A DNA stretch of 64,000 nt from positions 1,234,786 through 1,298,785 of the forward strand of contig QAOA01002596.1 of NCBI GenBank assembly GCA_003255065.1. Reading direction: 5' to 3'. A program made the position numbers and the translations under genes. This DNA is from Cercis canadensis. Lineage: Eukaryota > Streptophyta > Magnoliopsida > Fabales > Fabaceae. The notes beneath the pieces were generated by a model. The model was not told the origin of the DNA, did not search any database, and saw only the letters and a program-made list of their open reading frames with translations. Below are positions 48,812 through 64,000 of this stretch, piece by piece. Positions within the stretch are counted from its first letter, which is position 1, and the number at the start of each line of letters is the position of its first letter.

Positions 48812-49403
48812 AATTCTAATGTTGCATGTACTCTTTAATGGGTATTCAATACTGTACAAGCATCATTTGGGTTTTGTTTTCTTTTGTTTTGTTCAGAGTG
48901 GTATTTGCAATGGAAAATTAGTTAAACCACATGATATGTTACATATTGCAACTCAAGTATAGCTCATTCTATTTCTGGCTTTCCATATCTGTCTGTACTG
49001 TAACATATTTTTTAAGTCTTCATTATAACTATAAAAGCTAAATACATAACATCGTAACTAAAGTTTTCCCTTCCTATTTGTGATTTGTGAATGTCATAAG
49101 AAGTACCAGGCAATATGCATTTCTAATTCAACTCATCAACTTCCATAATTACTCTTACCGGTAACAATGCTTACAAGTTACAACAACATCCGAGCAAAAT
49201 GAAAGGACAAAGTGAATCATAAATTACTACCCTTGACCAAAATTCTTATCCTGATTGCAGGAAGCATGAACAATCTCAGAGAAAAACAAATACAATTATT
49301 ACTTCTCTGACGCTCACTGAAAAGTGGTTTCTTTCCTTCACAAAATCCTTTAACTGAAAAAATGGTATCGCCTACTCCTACAAAACAGCCAATGCCGAGC
49401 TTC
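48812..49403. other. Convergent 3' region of two genes
   Basis: About 590 bases separate the stop codons of the dehydrogenase gene (+) and the CDC48C gene (-). Both 3' untranslated regions must lie here. No further gene is seen. Confidence 0.6.
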
Positions 49404-54736
<5,333 letters not shown>

Positions 54737-56220
54737 CTTCCTAGATTCTGTCTAAAGTGACTGCAGTTCTTCTTACTCCCTCTGATTTATATGTTATTAA
54801 CCAATAAACTCAGTTTTCTCCTAATAAAAATATAACATAAAGGATAACTGAGCAAGCTGAAAATTAACCAAGTCTAAAAGGACTAAGCACAAATTCTAAC
54901 CAAACCAAGATTACATAGCAGGCTACAAATAAGTAAGGCAATAAGGAAAAGGATAACAGATATATGCCTTTGAAGACAAATCGAAAGAAAATATTTTCAA
55001 AACAAGTAAGATAATGGGAAAGGATAAGAAATAAAAAGCACAAGATAGAATTAGAAATAAATAAATTTGCTTCTTTAGCTCATTTCTTCAAATAGGTGGG
55101 AAATCAGAATATATTGAGATGGTTCCTATGTAAGTTGAAACTGATAATTATTAATTAGTTGAATTATAGTGTAGGTGCATCAATGCCTGGTTAGTCAATC
55201 AGTACTATCATCATAACGCCATACTGTCTATTCCTCTAATATGTATACTGACTACTCTACTGCTGCACCAGATTATGTCTGTTTAAACAAAATTTATCAG
55301 AATCCATGCCTTCCAAAATGTATTGAAATTGACATAGACCCCTATCCTTCCAAGACTCCAAGTTTATATAATGAATACAGGTGGAATTTCTAGCTTACAT
55401 GGACTATAAAAGGTGGTCCTTGCCAAGTGATGAATATCATGAGCCTACACAGCAATAGAATTCAAATTGAGGACAATAGCCAGATTATCTTGTCAACATC
55501 TATCCTAGCATAGATGATAAGTGTTCATTGAGATCCATTCACCATAATTTCAGACTTTTCTATAGCTACAATTCAATTTCCACATTCCAAATTATGCAGG
55601 CGTAAGCAGAAAGCAATGTCAGCACATTAGTTCTTCAATTTCCTTTCATAATTGACCCTCCAATCATATTTCCAGCAATAACCAAGGCAAATCCTAATCC
55701 AATCCAGACAGTCTGGTCAGTAAGCTTAGTCTATAGTGTTACATATTCTATCTTACCTAAAGTTCAAATTTCAGCTTTCCACTCAAAGATACCTAACGAG
55801 TTTCCTCTTACACTAATAAAAGTTCCAACATGATAACAGAGAAAAACCACTACCAGAGCAGAAAATCACAGTAAATTTCATTGAAAATGTTCTGAAGAAA
55901 CTGATGCAGGGGGCATCTGGGTGTGCTCCTCACATAAATAGAGGGGGCTCAGTTGAGTCTTGGTGGCACTTCACCAAACCCCCCAACACGATGGCACCAG
56001 TTTGGGGTTTCACCGTTTCACAAGGATAAATAGAAAAAGAGAAAGAATTGAGTTGCCGGAAACCTACCTAAGGACGCCGGAGCTAACTTTGGTCACCGGA
56101 AATGAATCAAGGACCCGCAGCTCTCAAAGGGATGTCAATGAGGAAGACGAGAACATGGGGGCATTAGGTATCGGTGCCGTTTAACGGGTCTCCACCTAGT
56201 GCAGTTTTTTTTTTTTTTTT
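54737..56220 (-). other. Upstream region of CDC48C with a possible leader intron
   Basis: A GC-richer block at about 55900-56185 ends abruptly at a poly(T) run. On the minus strand it has a good donor (CCTTAG|gtaggttt, exon edge at 56068), and gaactgcag near 54760 could be the acceptor. A non-coding first exon of about 56185-56068 and a leader intron of about 1.3 kb are possible. The plus-strand frame at 55960-56184 has no domain. Nothing else is seen. Confidence 0.35.
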
Positions 56221-57143
56221 TCATAATTTCTTTTGCCTGAACAATTAAAAAAAAAAAGTAGAATGAATTTTCAGTGTGAGAAGAAGAAATTAATTCCTCT
56301 TCAGTATGTTGCATAATATAGCAAATAAAAAATTATTTTTAATTATATAATTATCATGTATAAATGATATAATTATTTTTTTAAAATTAAAAAAATTTAT
56401 AACAAATTATTTAATAATAGTTGAGACATAATTATTCTTTTTAGTTTATAATGTTTGTATCTAATATGTAGTTATTATATTAAATAAAATAATTATATAT
56501 TTTAAACATGATAAATAATTTGAAAGATATTTTAGTTATTATATTTCACTGTATAACAAATAGTAAGGAAACTAATTCCAACTTCTAAGCAGATTCAAAA
56601 ACAAGTCTACAAATAACTAATATTAATATAATTTTTCAAAAAATGAATTTAATACCTATTGCTATTTATCGTTGAATTTTTTAAGTAATCTTTTTTTTTT
56701 TTGGTCTCTAACGTACTTTTCATATTCTTTATTTTATTTTTTTATCTTCGAATATTTAGTTTTAAGTCTCAAAATATACGTTTTGAAATGTAATATAAAT
56801 TGACATATTTTAAAATTCAATAATTAAAAACTAATTTAAGTTAGCATTCTTTCAAACACGGGCCGTGGCAAAATTGCCTAATGAATTATGAACTTTAGAG
56901 TTGTTTAGGAGTTAAAATTAAAAAAAGAAGAAGAGAAAAATAAAGAAGTAAATGTGTTTATTCCCTTGTTTGAGAATTCAAAATTAAAAAATGGAAGAAA
57001 ACTAAGAGATAACCTCAAACCCTTGTATTTTTTTTTTTTGTCACTTTTGTGTTCTCTCAATTTGAGAGATTTAGATAGTAAAGATGAATAGTTGACTATT
57101 ATAGCCTTATTTAAATATATTTAATTTGAAACCTCAACTTTGT
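56220..57143. other. AT-rich intergenic region
   Basis: Very AT-rich DNA (long A/T homopolymers, aattattt words) with no gene or RNA recognised. Confidence 0.5.
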
Positions 57144-58123
57144 AAAGGCAAAATGACCAAATAAATGCAAAAAAAAAAAAATACGTAAATAGGTTATTGT
57201 GTAAAGTATTTACTAAAATGGGTCAATTTTATAAAACTGCTACCGAACAAATCAATACACACTAAAATGAGTACAACGTTTCAAATAAAAAATACTAAAA
57301 TGAATAAGGGTATTCTTGCAAGTAGTGTTATTTTAAAATAGTGGATGCAATAAGAAACGCTGAAATATTAAAGCGGTTCAAATAGGAAATGCTAAAATAG
57401 AAAACAAAGTTTGCTATAAAAAAAAAATGCTGTAATTTCTAATAGAAAACGCTAAAATGTCAAAGTCACTGGCAACTTTTTTTATCCTAAAAAAATGCTG
57501 ATTTATTTCAACGTTTAGTAATAGGACACGCAGATTCATTCCATTGTGTCCTTTAAAGAAATGCAAAAATGAATCCATGTATCCTTATGCTACATGTTGA
57601 AACATTTTAGGGTTTTTTGTTATGCACTTTTAAAATTTTTTTTTTATTTTCTATCGCTCTTTTTCTCTTTCCCTCTCCATCTAACTCTCTCTCTTTCTTT
57701 TTCTCTTTCTCTTTTTCTTCTCTCTCCCTATTTCTCTTTCCACCATTTCAATGTGTCTTACTTTTCCTTTTTAACATTACAGCGTGTCCTATAGGACACG
57801 CGGAAATGAATCTGCGTTTCCTAGAGGGAAATGCATATTCAAATATGAGTTTTTCTATTTTTTCAAAAAATTGTCAGACTTCTCTTTTATATTTCAGCAT
57901 TTTCAAATAAAATGTTTAGCATTTTATATAAAATGCTATTTTATTTATTTTAGCGTTTATTGTTTAAAACGTTATATCATTTTAGCATTTTTTGAAAGAA
58001 ACACATAATTAATTTTAGCGTGTATTAAATTTAAAAAGTGACCCATTTTCATAAATACTTTCAAAAATAACATGTTTTTTTATTTTTTTAATTAATTAGC
58101 ATTATTTTTGTCAATTTACCTTT
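57144..58123. mobile_element. Roughly 1 kb foldback repeat with internal palindrome
   Basis: The ends are inverted copies (aaaggcaaaatgacc at the left, the complement of gtcaatttaccttt at the right). The arms continue with agtatttactaaaatgggt against the complement of acccattttcataaatact. The word (A/C)GCTAAAAT recurs about ten times over both arms. A perfect 20-base palindrome, made of GCGTGTCCTA and TAGGACACGC, lies at 57782-57801. A related ggacacgcagattcatt occurs at about 57525-57545. No target duplication was certain and no transposase frame exists. Reading frames in the CT-rich centre are low-complexity. Confidence 0.6.
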
Positions 58124-59900
58124 GTAAGAGTAGCCTATACTAATTGTTTTGTATGTTCTATATCTTAACTTTGATTGCAGCAAGGTTTGCATGACCTATA
58201 TTATATTCCAATTTAAAATATTCTATAACAAATTTTTTTAACTTGCGTCAGAATAAATGCAAATTAGTAAATTTTAATTATCTCTTTTGATTTATTGATT
58301 TCTTGATTTGCTTGGTATTAAATCTTCTTGTTTCAATTTTTACAAGCTAGCGACAATTTTCATCTATGAATATAATGAAAAATAAACAGAAAAAAAGATG
58401 AAATATTGGTTTCTTGTAGATTATTTTATTACTCGTAGAGAAAATAATTGTAAAAACATTAATAAGTATTATATTGTTAATGAATCTACATTTTAACACA
58501 CACACACACATTTAATTTATGCACTGGTATTTTTTATTAAAAAGTTATAACTGGAGTCTCTTAAGTGAATTGGCCAGGAATGTGTGCCTCTAGTCCATTC
58601 CCTATTAGTCCATAGGCCCAAATGTTCAATATTACAATAATTCCACCTCCTCTTAATCCTTTAAATACTCACATTATCAGATACACATACTTTTTAGCAT
58701 TAACTCTAAACACCCCTTTGTTATTCGATCTAGACTTAACTTGAACATCGAAATCCGGATGTTGCCAACCCAGCCCATAGTTCATGTTAATTGCTTGCAG
58801 GAACTTCAGATTCAAGACCCGACTACTCCGGAACCTGACCTAACCTCGATACACACACACTTCAGATTTTTTATGAGTGAATAAGCAAAGTTCATAACTT
58901 GAGCAAAGATTATACAAAACAAACTCACACAAAAAGCCAAACTGGGGAAGGGCCAAACCATGCCAACGCTTCAAATTGACATGACCAAAGCTGGACTATA
59001 ACAGATAGAGCTGTCAACCATGCATGGTGGGCTAATCAAAACACTAACAGAGACGGAATCCACATATATTTTCCATAATTTTTTCACAGCTAATAGAGAA
59101 GAGAAGCATCGTTGAAATGATAAGAGAGAGAAAAAGAGAGAGATTCCCAGACAGGAGGACCACCTGGGCCCTGGCTGAAAAGAATGTGATAGATATAATA
59201 CTGTTAGTTTATGAGATGTTGACAGTAATTGTGTGTGTCGGTGAGAATGTTATAGATAGAATACTCGAAAATGGATCGAAGGTAACGTGGAAATGGTTGC
59301 AATATGGTATTAGATGTAATAGAAGTTCTGAATATTTGATGGCTTTAATTTGTGAAATAGTAACAGTAAAGTAGATGAAAGTGAAGCTTTATTGAGTAGG
59401 AATCAACATACAAGGCTGATGGGTTAATTAGCTATTAAGTGTCTTTATTACGCATACGTGTGCTACTAAACCCTATTCCCCAGATTTTTTACTTTAATCC
59501 AGCTGCTCTAGAATTTTCTAGGTAATGTATTTTGGCATTTCTCAATGCACAAAGTCCATCCAAGAAAGAAAATCGTAACACTCAATTGGTTTGTTTCTAG
59601 TGGAAGAGCTGGTGGAGCTTACAGTCATAAGGTTAGTCTTTTTACTCAGTTCGAATATCTTCGATTACAAATCCAAAATTAATTCGTTTCCGAAAAAATA
59701 GTAAACTTATATTACAATGCAACTTTGTGTCTTTCTTTTCTCTTCCTAAACATTTTCCTGCTTAATAAATGCTTGATTATATATATAATTTTTTGTCCAT
59801 CATAATTTAGACCATAAAAAATAGAAAACAGGGACTGCTATACCTTTATATCCCGTAATGAGCAGTGAAAATTTCAAGCACGAAGGGCCATTATTGGTCA
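58124..59900. other. Intergenic region left of the copia element
   Basis: AT-rich DNA with a (CA)n tract near 58497-58510. The frame at 59117-59374 has no domain and probably no meaning. No gene or RNA was recognised. Confidence 0.5.
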
Positions 59901-59901
59901 T

Positions 59902-60190
59902 TGTGTATTGAACCAGAAGAGATTGAAAATGATTAAGAAGAATCAAAGAGAGAACTGATCAAATGTGAAATGAATATCATTTGCATTTTTGAATTAATGA
60001 AATACAGAATACACCAGCAATATATATACACCTATAGCTGACGTGTAAGATAATCTACAACCAATCAGATTTAAGCTTAAGATAACTAACTCTAACTGAA
60101 TCAGTTATTTGACTTGTGGTGCACATGGGGTGCACATGCACATAACTAACTTACTAGCTGGAATTAACTTCCTATACAAGCTGTCTAATA
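59902..60190 (-). repeat. Probable 3' LTR of the copia element
   Basis: On the minus strand this follows directly after a polypurine tract (TTGAGGGGGAG, 60191-60201) that overlaps the stop codon of pol. The LTR appears to begin TATTAGACAGC and to end CAATACACA. Usual LTRs begin TG, so the first dinucleotide may be mutated or the edge off by a few bases. A TATA-like gtatatatatt lies inside. The partner LTR is outside the window, so limits and target duplication cannot be checked. Confidence 0.55.
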
Positions 60191-60197
60191 CTCCCCC

Positions 60198-62780
60198 TCA
60201 AGGTGGGAGATAGATGTCTAATACTCCCATCTTGGACAAGAGATAGCGAAACTGAGTTGCAGGAATGGCTTTGGTTAACAAATCAGCGAGTTGGTGTTGA
60301 GAGGTGACATGGACAAGTTTGAGAAAACCAGAATGAACATGTTCACGAATGAAGTGACAGTCAATGTCCACATGTTTGGACCTTTCATGAGACATGGGAT
60401 TGGAAGCCAAATGAATGGCAGATTGATTATCACAAAACACCATGACAGAAGGAACTTGGAGCTCAAAAATTCTGCAGAGTTGTCTGAGCCACAGGAGCTC
60501 ACTGGTTACATTGGCCAAGGCACGATATTCAGCCTCCGCAGAGGACCTAGAGACAGTAGGTTGCCGTTTTGATTTCCAAGTTATTGGAGATTGACCAATG
60601 AAAACACAGTAACCTGTGGTTGATCTCCTTGTATCAACACAACTCCCCCAATCAGCATCAGCAAAGGCTGTGATTTTTAGGGAGGAAGAGGCAGAGAAGA
60701 AAATGCCTTGACCTGGGCAGGACTTGAGATATTGCAGGAGATGGTGGACTGCATTCAAGTGTGGAGTGCGAGGACAAGACATGTATTGACTGAGCTTATT
60801 GACAGTGTAGCTAATGTCAGGCCTGGATATGGTGAGGTACATGAGACGGCCAATTAACCGCCTATACAAAGAGGCATCTGGTAACAAGTCACCATCTGTC
60901 TTGTTGAGTTTTAAGTGAGGATCCATAGGAATTTGAACTGGTTTGGAGGCTGAAAAACCAGTATCTTCCAATAGTTGCAGTGTGTATTTCCTCTGAGAGA
61001 GAGATATGCCTTTGACAGAATGAGCAATCTCTAAGCCAAGAAAATATTTCAAGTCACCAAGAACTTTTAACTTAAATAACTTCTGCAGTAGGAGTTGGAT
61101 ACGATGGACATGCTTGGCAGAGGGGCCTGCAAGAATTATGTCATCGACATATACAAGGAGAAGGACCAATGTGTCACCTTTGCCAATGGTAAACAAGGAA
61201 TAATCACTGTGAGATTGAGAGAAACCATTGTGAATCAAGGTGGTAGAGAACTTTTGGAACCACTGTCTTGAGGCTTGGCGAAGCCCATATAGGGATTTGT
61301 TAAGTTTGCACACCATGTGCTCCCCCTTAGCTTGATAACCCAAAGGCAACTGCATATAGACTTCCTCAAAGAGATCCCCATTGAGGAATGCATTATCCAC
61401 ATCGAGCTGAAGCATGGTCCACTGTTTGACAGCTGCAACTGAGAGCAATAATCTGACAGTAGTGATTTTGGCCACAGGGGAAAAGGTGTCCAGAAAGTCA
61501 ATGCCAGCCTGCTGTGTATAACCCTTGGCAGCCAGCCTAGCTTTATATCTGTCTAGGTGACCATTGGCCTGATATTTGACTTTATAGAGCCATCTGCAAC
61601 CTATAGTACGTCTGTCTTTAGGGAGGGGAACTACTGTCCAAGTATTATTAGCTTCGAGGGCATTTAATTCCTCTTGCATGGCTGCCCTCCACTCAGGAAA
61701 CTTGATGGCCTGATGATAAAACTGAGGCTCATAGATGTGGGACATGTGCAGGATGTAGTCTTTGTAGGAAGGGGATAATCTGTCATAAGTGACCACCTTC
61801 TGAATTGGATAAGGGATGATGGTATCTGCGAGTGAACAGACATAATCCTGTAAATAAGAGGGATTTCTGACTGTTCTACTCGTTCTTCTAGGATGTGCAA
61901 CCTCAGGGATTGTGACAAGAGCAGGAGCTGAGACTGAAGCATCAGTGTGAACAATAGGAACAGCAGGGCTAGGAGGAGTTGTGACTAAAGGAGCAGGAGG
62001 GACAATAGGAGCAGTCTGGCTATCAGGTTGAGGGTTGGGGATGACCACATCATGGAACATATCAGGTGTCTCAGTAGTGTGTGGTAGAGCTTGGAAAGGG
62101 AAGACAGTTTCATGGAAAGTGACATCACGGGAAATGAAAAACTGTCTAGTTTGAATGTTGTACAATCTGTAGCCCTTGTATCCTAAAGGGTATCCCATGA
62201 ATATAGCAGGTATTGCTCTGGGGGAAAATTTATTCCTGACATGGAATGGGGTGGAAGCAAAACAAAGACAGCCAAAGACCTTGAAGGCATCATAAACAGG
62301 TTCCTTGTTGTAAAGAAGCTGATAAGGAGATTGATGCTTGAGGAGGGGGGATGGAGTTCTGTTAATGAGGAAAACTGCAGTTGTTATGCACTCACCCCAG
62401 AATTTCAAAGGGATATTGGACTGGAACATTAAGGCTCGTGCCACATTTAACAAATGTTGATGCTTTCTTTCAACCACTAAATTCTGCTCAGGTCGATATG
62501 GACAAGAAAACTGGTGAAGAATTCCCTCTTTTTGTAAAAAAGTGGTCAATGCCAACTCTTTGGCATTATCTGTCCTGATCTGTTTGATAGTCTTACCAAA
62601 CTGAGTTTTAACCATAGCAAAGAAAGTGATAATGGAATTGGTAGCTTCTGACTTATGCTTGAGTAGATAAAGCCAAGTGAACCTTGTGCAATCATCAACA
62701 ATGGTAAGGAAATATTGCTGACCAGCATGGGTGGGATGGTGAAAGGGACCCCAGATGTCACAGTGAATGAGGAGACATAT
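60198..62780 (-). pseudogene. Copia integrase core, reverse transcriptase and RNase H (broken from gag)
   Basis: This frame is open from about 62780 (IHCDIWGPFHH) to the stop at 60198. Its first internal ATG is at 62615. It holds the integrase DDE region (IHCD, TDNAKEL, VVERKHQHLLN), the full reverse transcriptase with the YVDD box, and RNase H ending CDNQSAIHLA and SKHVDIDCHFIREH. There are no internal stops over more than 800 codons, so the copy is young or recently active in trans. It is offset by one frame from the gag part. Confidence 0.87.
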
Positions 62781-64000
62781 TGTGTGAGGAAATGAATGAT
62801 AATCTGCGAAGCTTGGAAAGGGGACAAACTTGACAAGTGTGTGAAGAATAATGCAGTGGATATGAAAAAGGAATTTTATTACTGATGAGTTTCAACACTT
62901 TATCAGACAAATGGCCTAAGCGTGCATGCCATAAGTGAGCATGACTGGAACTATGAGCTTCTGAAATACAATTTGAAGAATTAGAAACAAAAGCACTAGA
63001 GTGACTGTTTACAATGGAATTGTGAGCAGACTCTTGAACAGCAAGTATCCTGTCTATATCAGCACCAACTTGTTGAAATTCCAAGGGCATGTGATAGATG
63101 TATAAGCCTTCACACAGATCACCCCTGCCAATCATCCTCGATCTTTTGGGATCCTGGATTTGGAAGGAATCATTGTGGAAAGTAATAGTTAAAGAAGAAT
63201 GTTTCAACAAGGTAGTGACTGATATGAGATTGACATGAAAATCTGGTATATATAGGACATTATGCAGTATGAGATTAGGTGACAATGTGACAGTGCCAAT
63301 GGCAGAAACTGAGACTTGTGATCTGTTTGGAAGTGTAACAAAATGATTACGCAAATACTTGTAAGAATTGAAGAATTTTAGAGAATGACAAACGTGTGAG
63401 GTGGCTCCAGAATCAATGATCCAAGAGCTGGAATTAACAACTGAATTATCATTAACAATGGAAAGAATCATACCAGTGGGAATTGATTCATTAGAAGTGT
63501 CCACATCAGGGATCGCAGCCTGTGACAACTGGTTCTGAAGTAAATGAATCAATTGCTGGTACTGCTGTGACGACATTTCCAGAGAAGAATCCATTGATTG
63601 ATTCTGATTGACATGGGAAAGCTGATTCACATTGCCTGCCTGTCTGCCTTTTTTGTATCCTGGAGTATACCCTGGTGGGTAACCATGAAGCTTGTAACAT
63701 TTATCTTTTGTGTGACCAAGAAGACCACAGTGAGCACACATTGGTCGATCTTTCTTGATGAATCTCTGTTTTCCATCAGGATTGTTTCTGCCATGTGTGA
63801 CTGCATAGGTAGCTTGGACATCAGGAGGAGTTAACAAATTTCCAACTTCCCTTTGCTTCTCTTCTTGAACAACCAGAGAAAAAACTTTATTTATTGGAGG
63901 AAAAGGATCCATTAAGAGAAGTTGCCCTCTGATATGGGAAAAAGAATCGTTTAACCCCATTAAGAAACATAATACATGTTCTTGGAGTAGGTGCTCAACA
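62758..64000 (-). pseudogene. Copia gag-protease-integrase N-terminal part (broken)
   Basis: This frame, open from the window edge, carries the C-terminal half of gag (MGLNDSFSHIRGQLLLMDP), the zinc knuckle, the aspartic protease motif DSGA and the first part of integrase, including the zinc-binding H and C residues (HLWHARLGHL, CQVCPLSK). It ends at a stop at 62758-62760, immediately before the integrase catalytic core. In an intact element it would continue into the next segment as one polyprotein. Confidence 0.85.

Larger units (their letters stand above)
60191..64000 (-). mobile_element. Ty1/copia retrotransposon, gag-pol interior (5' end off window)
   Basis: Read on the minus strand, domains are in copia order: gag with a CCHC knuckle (CAHCGLLGHTKDKC), protease (IIDSGATSHVC), the GAG-pre-integrase block (HLWHARLGHL), integrase (IHCDIWGP, TDNAKEL), reverse transcriptase (LQLDVDNAFLNGDL, LLVYVDDIILAG) and RNase H (SSAEAEYRALA). 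Integrase before reverse transcriptase defines copia. The gag frame is open to the window edge. The 5' LTR, primer-binding site and gag start lie beyond 64000. One frameshift in integrase makes this copy non-autonomous. Confidence 0.92.

Noticed and set aside
55960..56184. 74-residue plus-strand frame near the CDC48C promoter
   Set aside because: No domain. The block has a splice donor on the minus strand and is more likely a non-coding first exon of CDC48C.
59117..59374. 85-residue plus-strand frame
   Set aside because: No recognisable motif, and it has a low-complexity purine-rich start.

Overview
This window is nuclear DNA of a flowering plant, most likely a eudicot. Its genes have many short AT-rich introns with GT..AG ends. 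It carries a miR166 locus, plant-type gene families (a MORN-PIP5K, a P-class PPR protein, an FAE1-type ketoacyl-CoA synthase, a DUF313 B3-like relic) and a Ty1/copia element. The species cannot be fixed from the sequence. It is ordinary genic plant chromatin with no operon-like system. Most of the unexplained structure is transposon-derived.

Layout. 1-5.4 kb: a small coiled-coil protein gene like Arabidopsis MEE9 (+), then a small membrane-protein gene (+) with a decayed tandem copy just upstream. 5.5-11.6 kb: an ARGLU1-type RS protein (+, 4 coding exons). 11.6-16.2 kb: AT-rich intergenic DNA. 16.3-17.6 kb: a MIR166 primary transcript (+) with TATA box and hairpin. 17.6-21.5 kb: intergenic, with a foldback element of Mutator type. 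21.5-30.0 kb: a MORN-repeat PIP5K (-, 9 coding exons plus an inferred 5' leader intron that holds a SINE). 31.7-34.6 kb: an ALKBH9/10-type dioxygenase (-, 6 exons). 35.45-36.0 kb: a second Mutator-type foldback element. 36.1-37.0 kb: a broken MAPKKK-like kinase (+). 37.8-43.5 kb: a PPR protein (+, 10 exons). 44.0-44.7 kb: a B3-like (DUF313) pseudogene (+). 45.3-46.7 kb: an intronless ketoacyl-CoA synthase (-). 47.9-48.8 kb: an intronless 3-hydroxyisobutyrate-dehydrogenase-like protein (+). 49.4-54.7 kb: CDC48C/NVL-like AAA ATPase (-, 10 exons). 56.2-59.9 kb: AT-rich DNA with a roughly 1 kb foldback repeat. 59.9-64 kb: a Ty1/copia element (-) running off the window, with one frameshift in integrase.

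The genes are independent housekeeping or regulatory units: splicing, phosphoinositide signalling, RNA demethylation, organelle RNA processing, very-long-chain fatty acid elongation, small-acid dehydrogenase chemistry and ribosome-biogenesis or proteostasis ATPase. From memory, ARGLU1, PIP5K7 and the PPR gene are neighbours in Arabidopsis (At1g10890-At1g10910), with MEE9 and PIP5K8 close together at At1g60870-60890. The left two thirds of this window would then be a conserved ancestral block. Exon borders were derived by hand from splice sites and reading-frame continuity. All multi-exon models close in frame.
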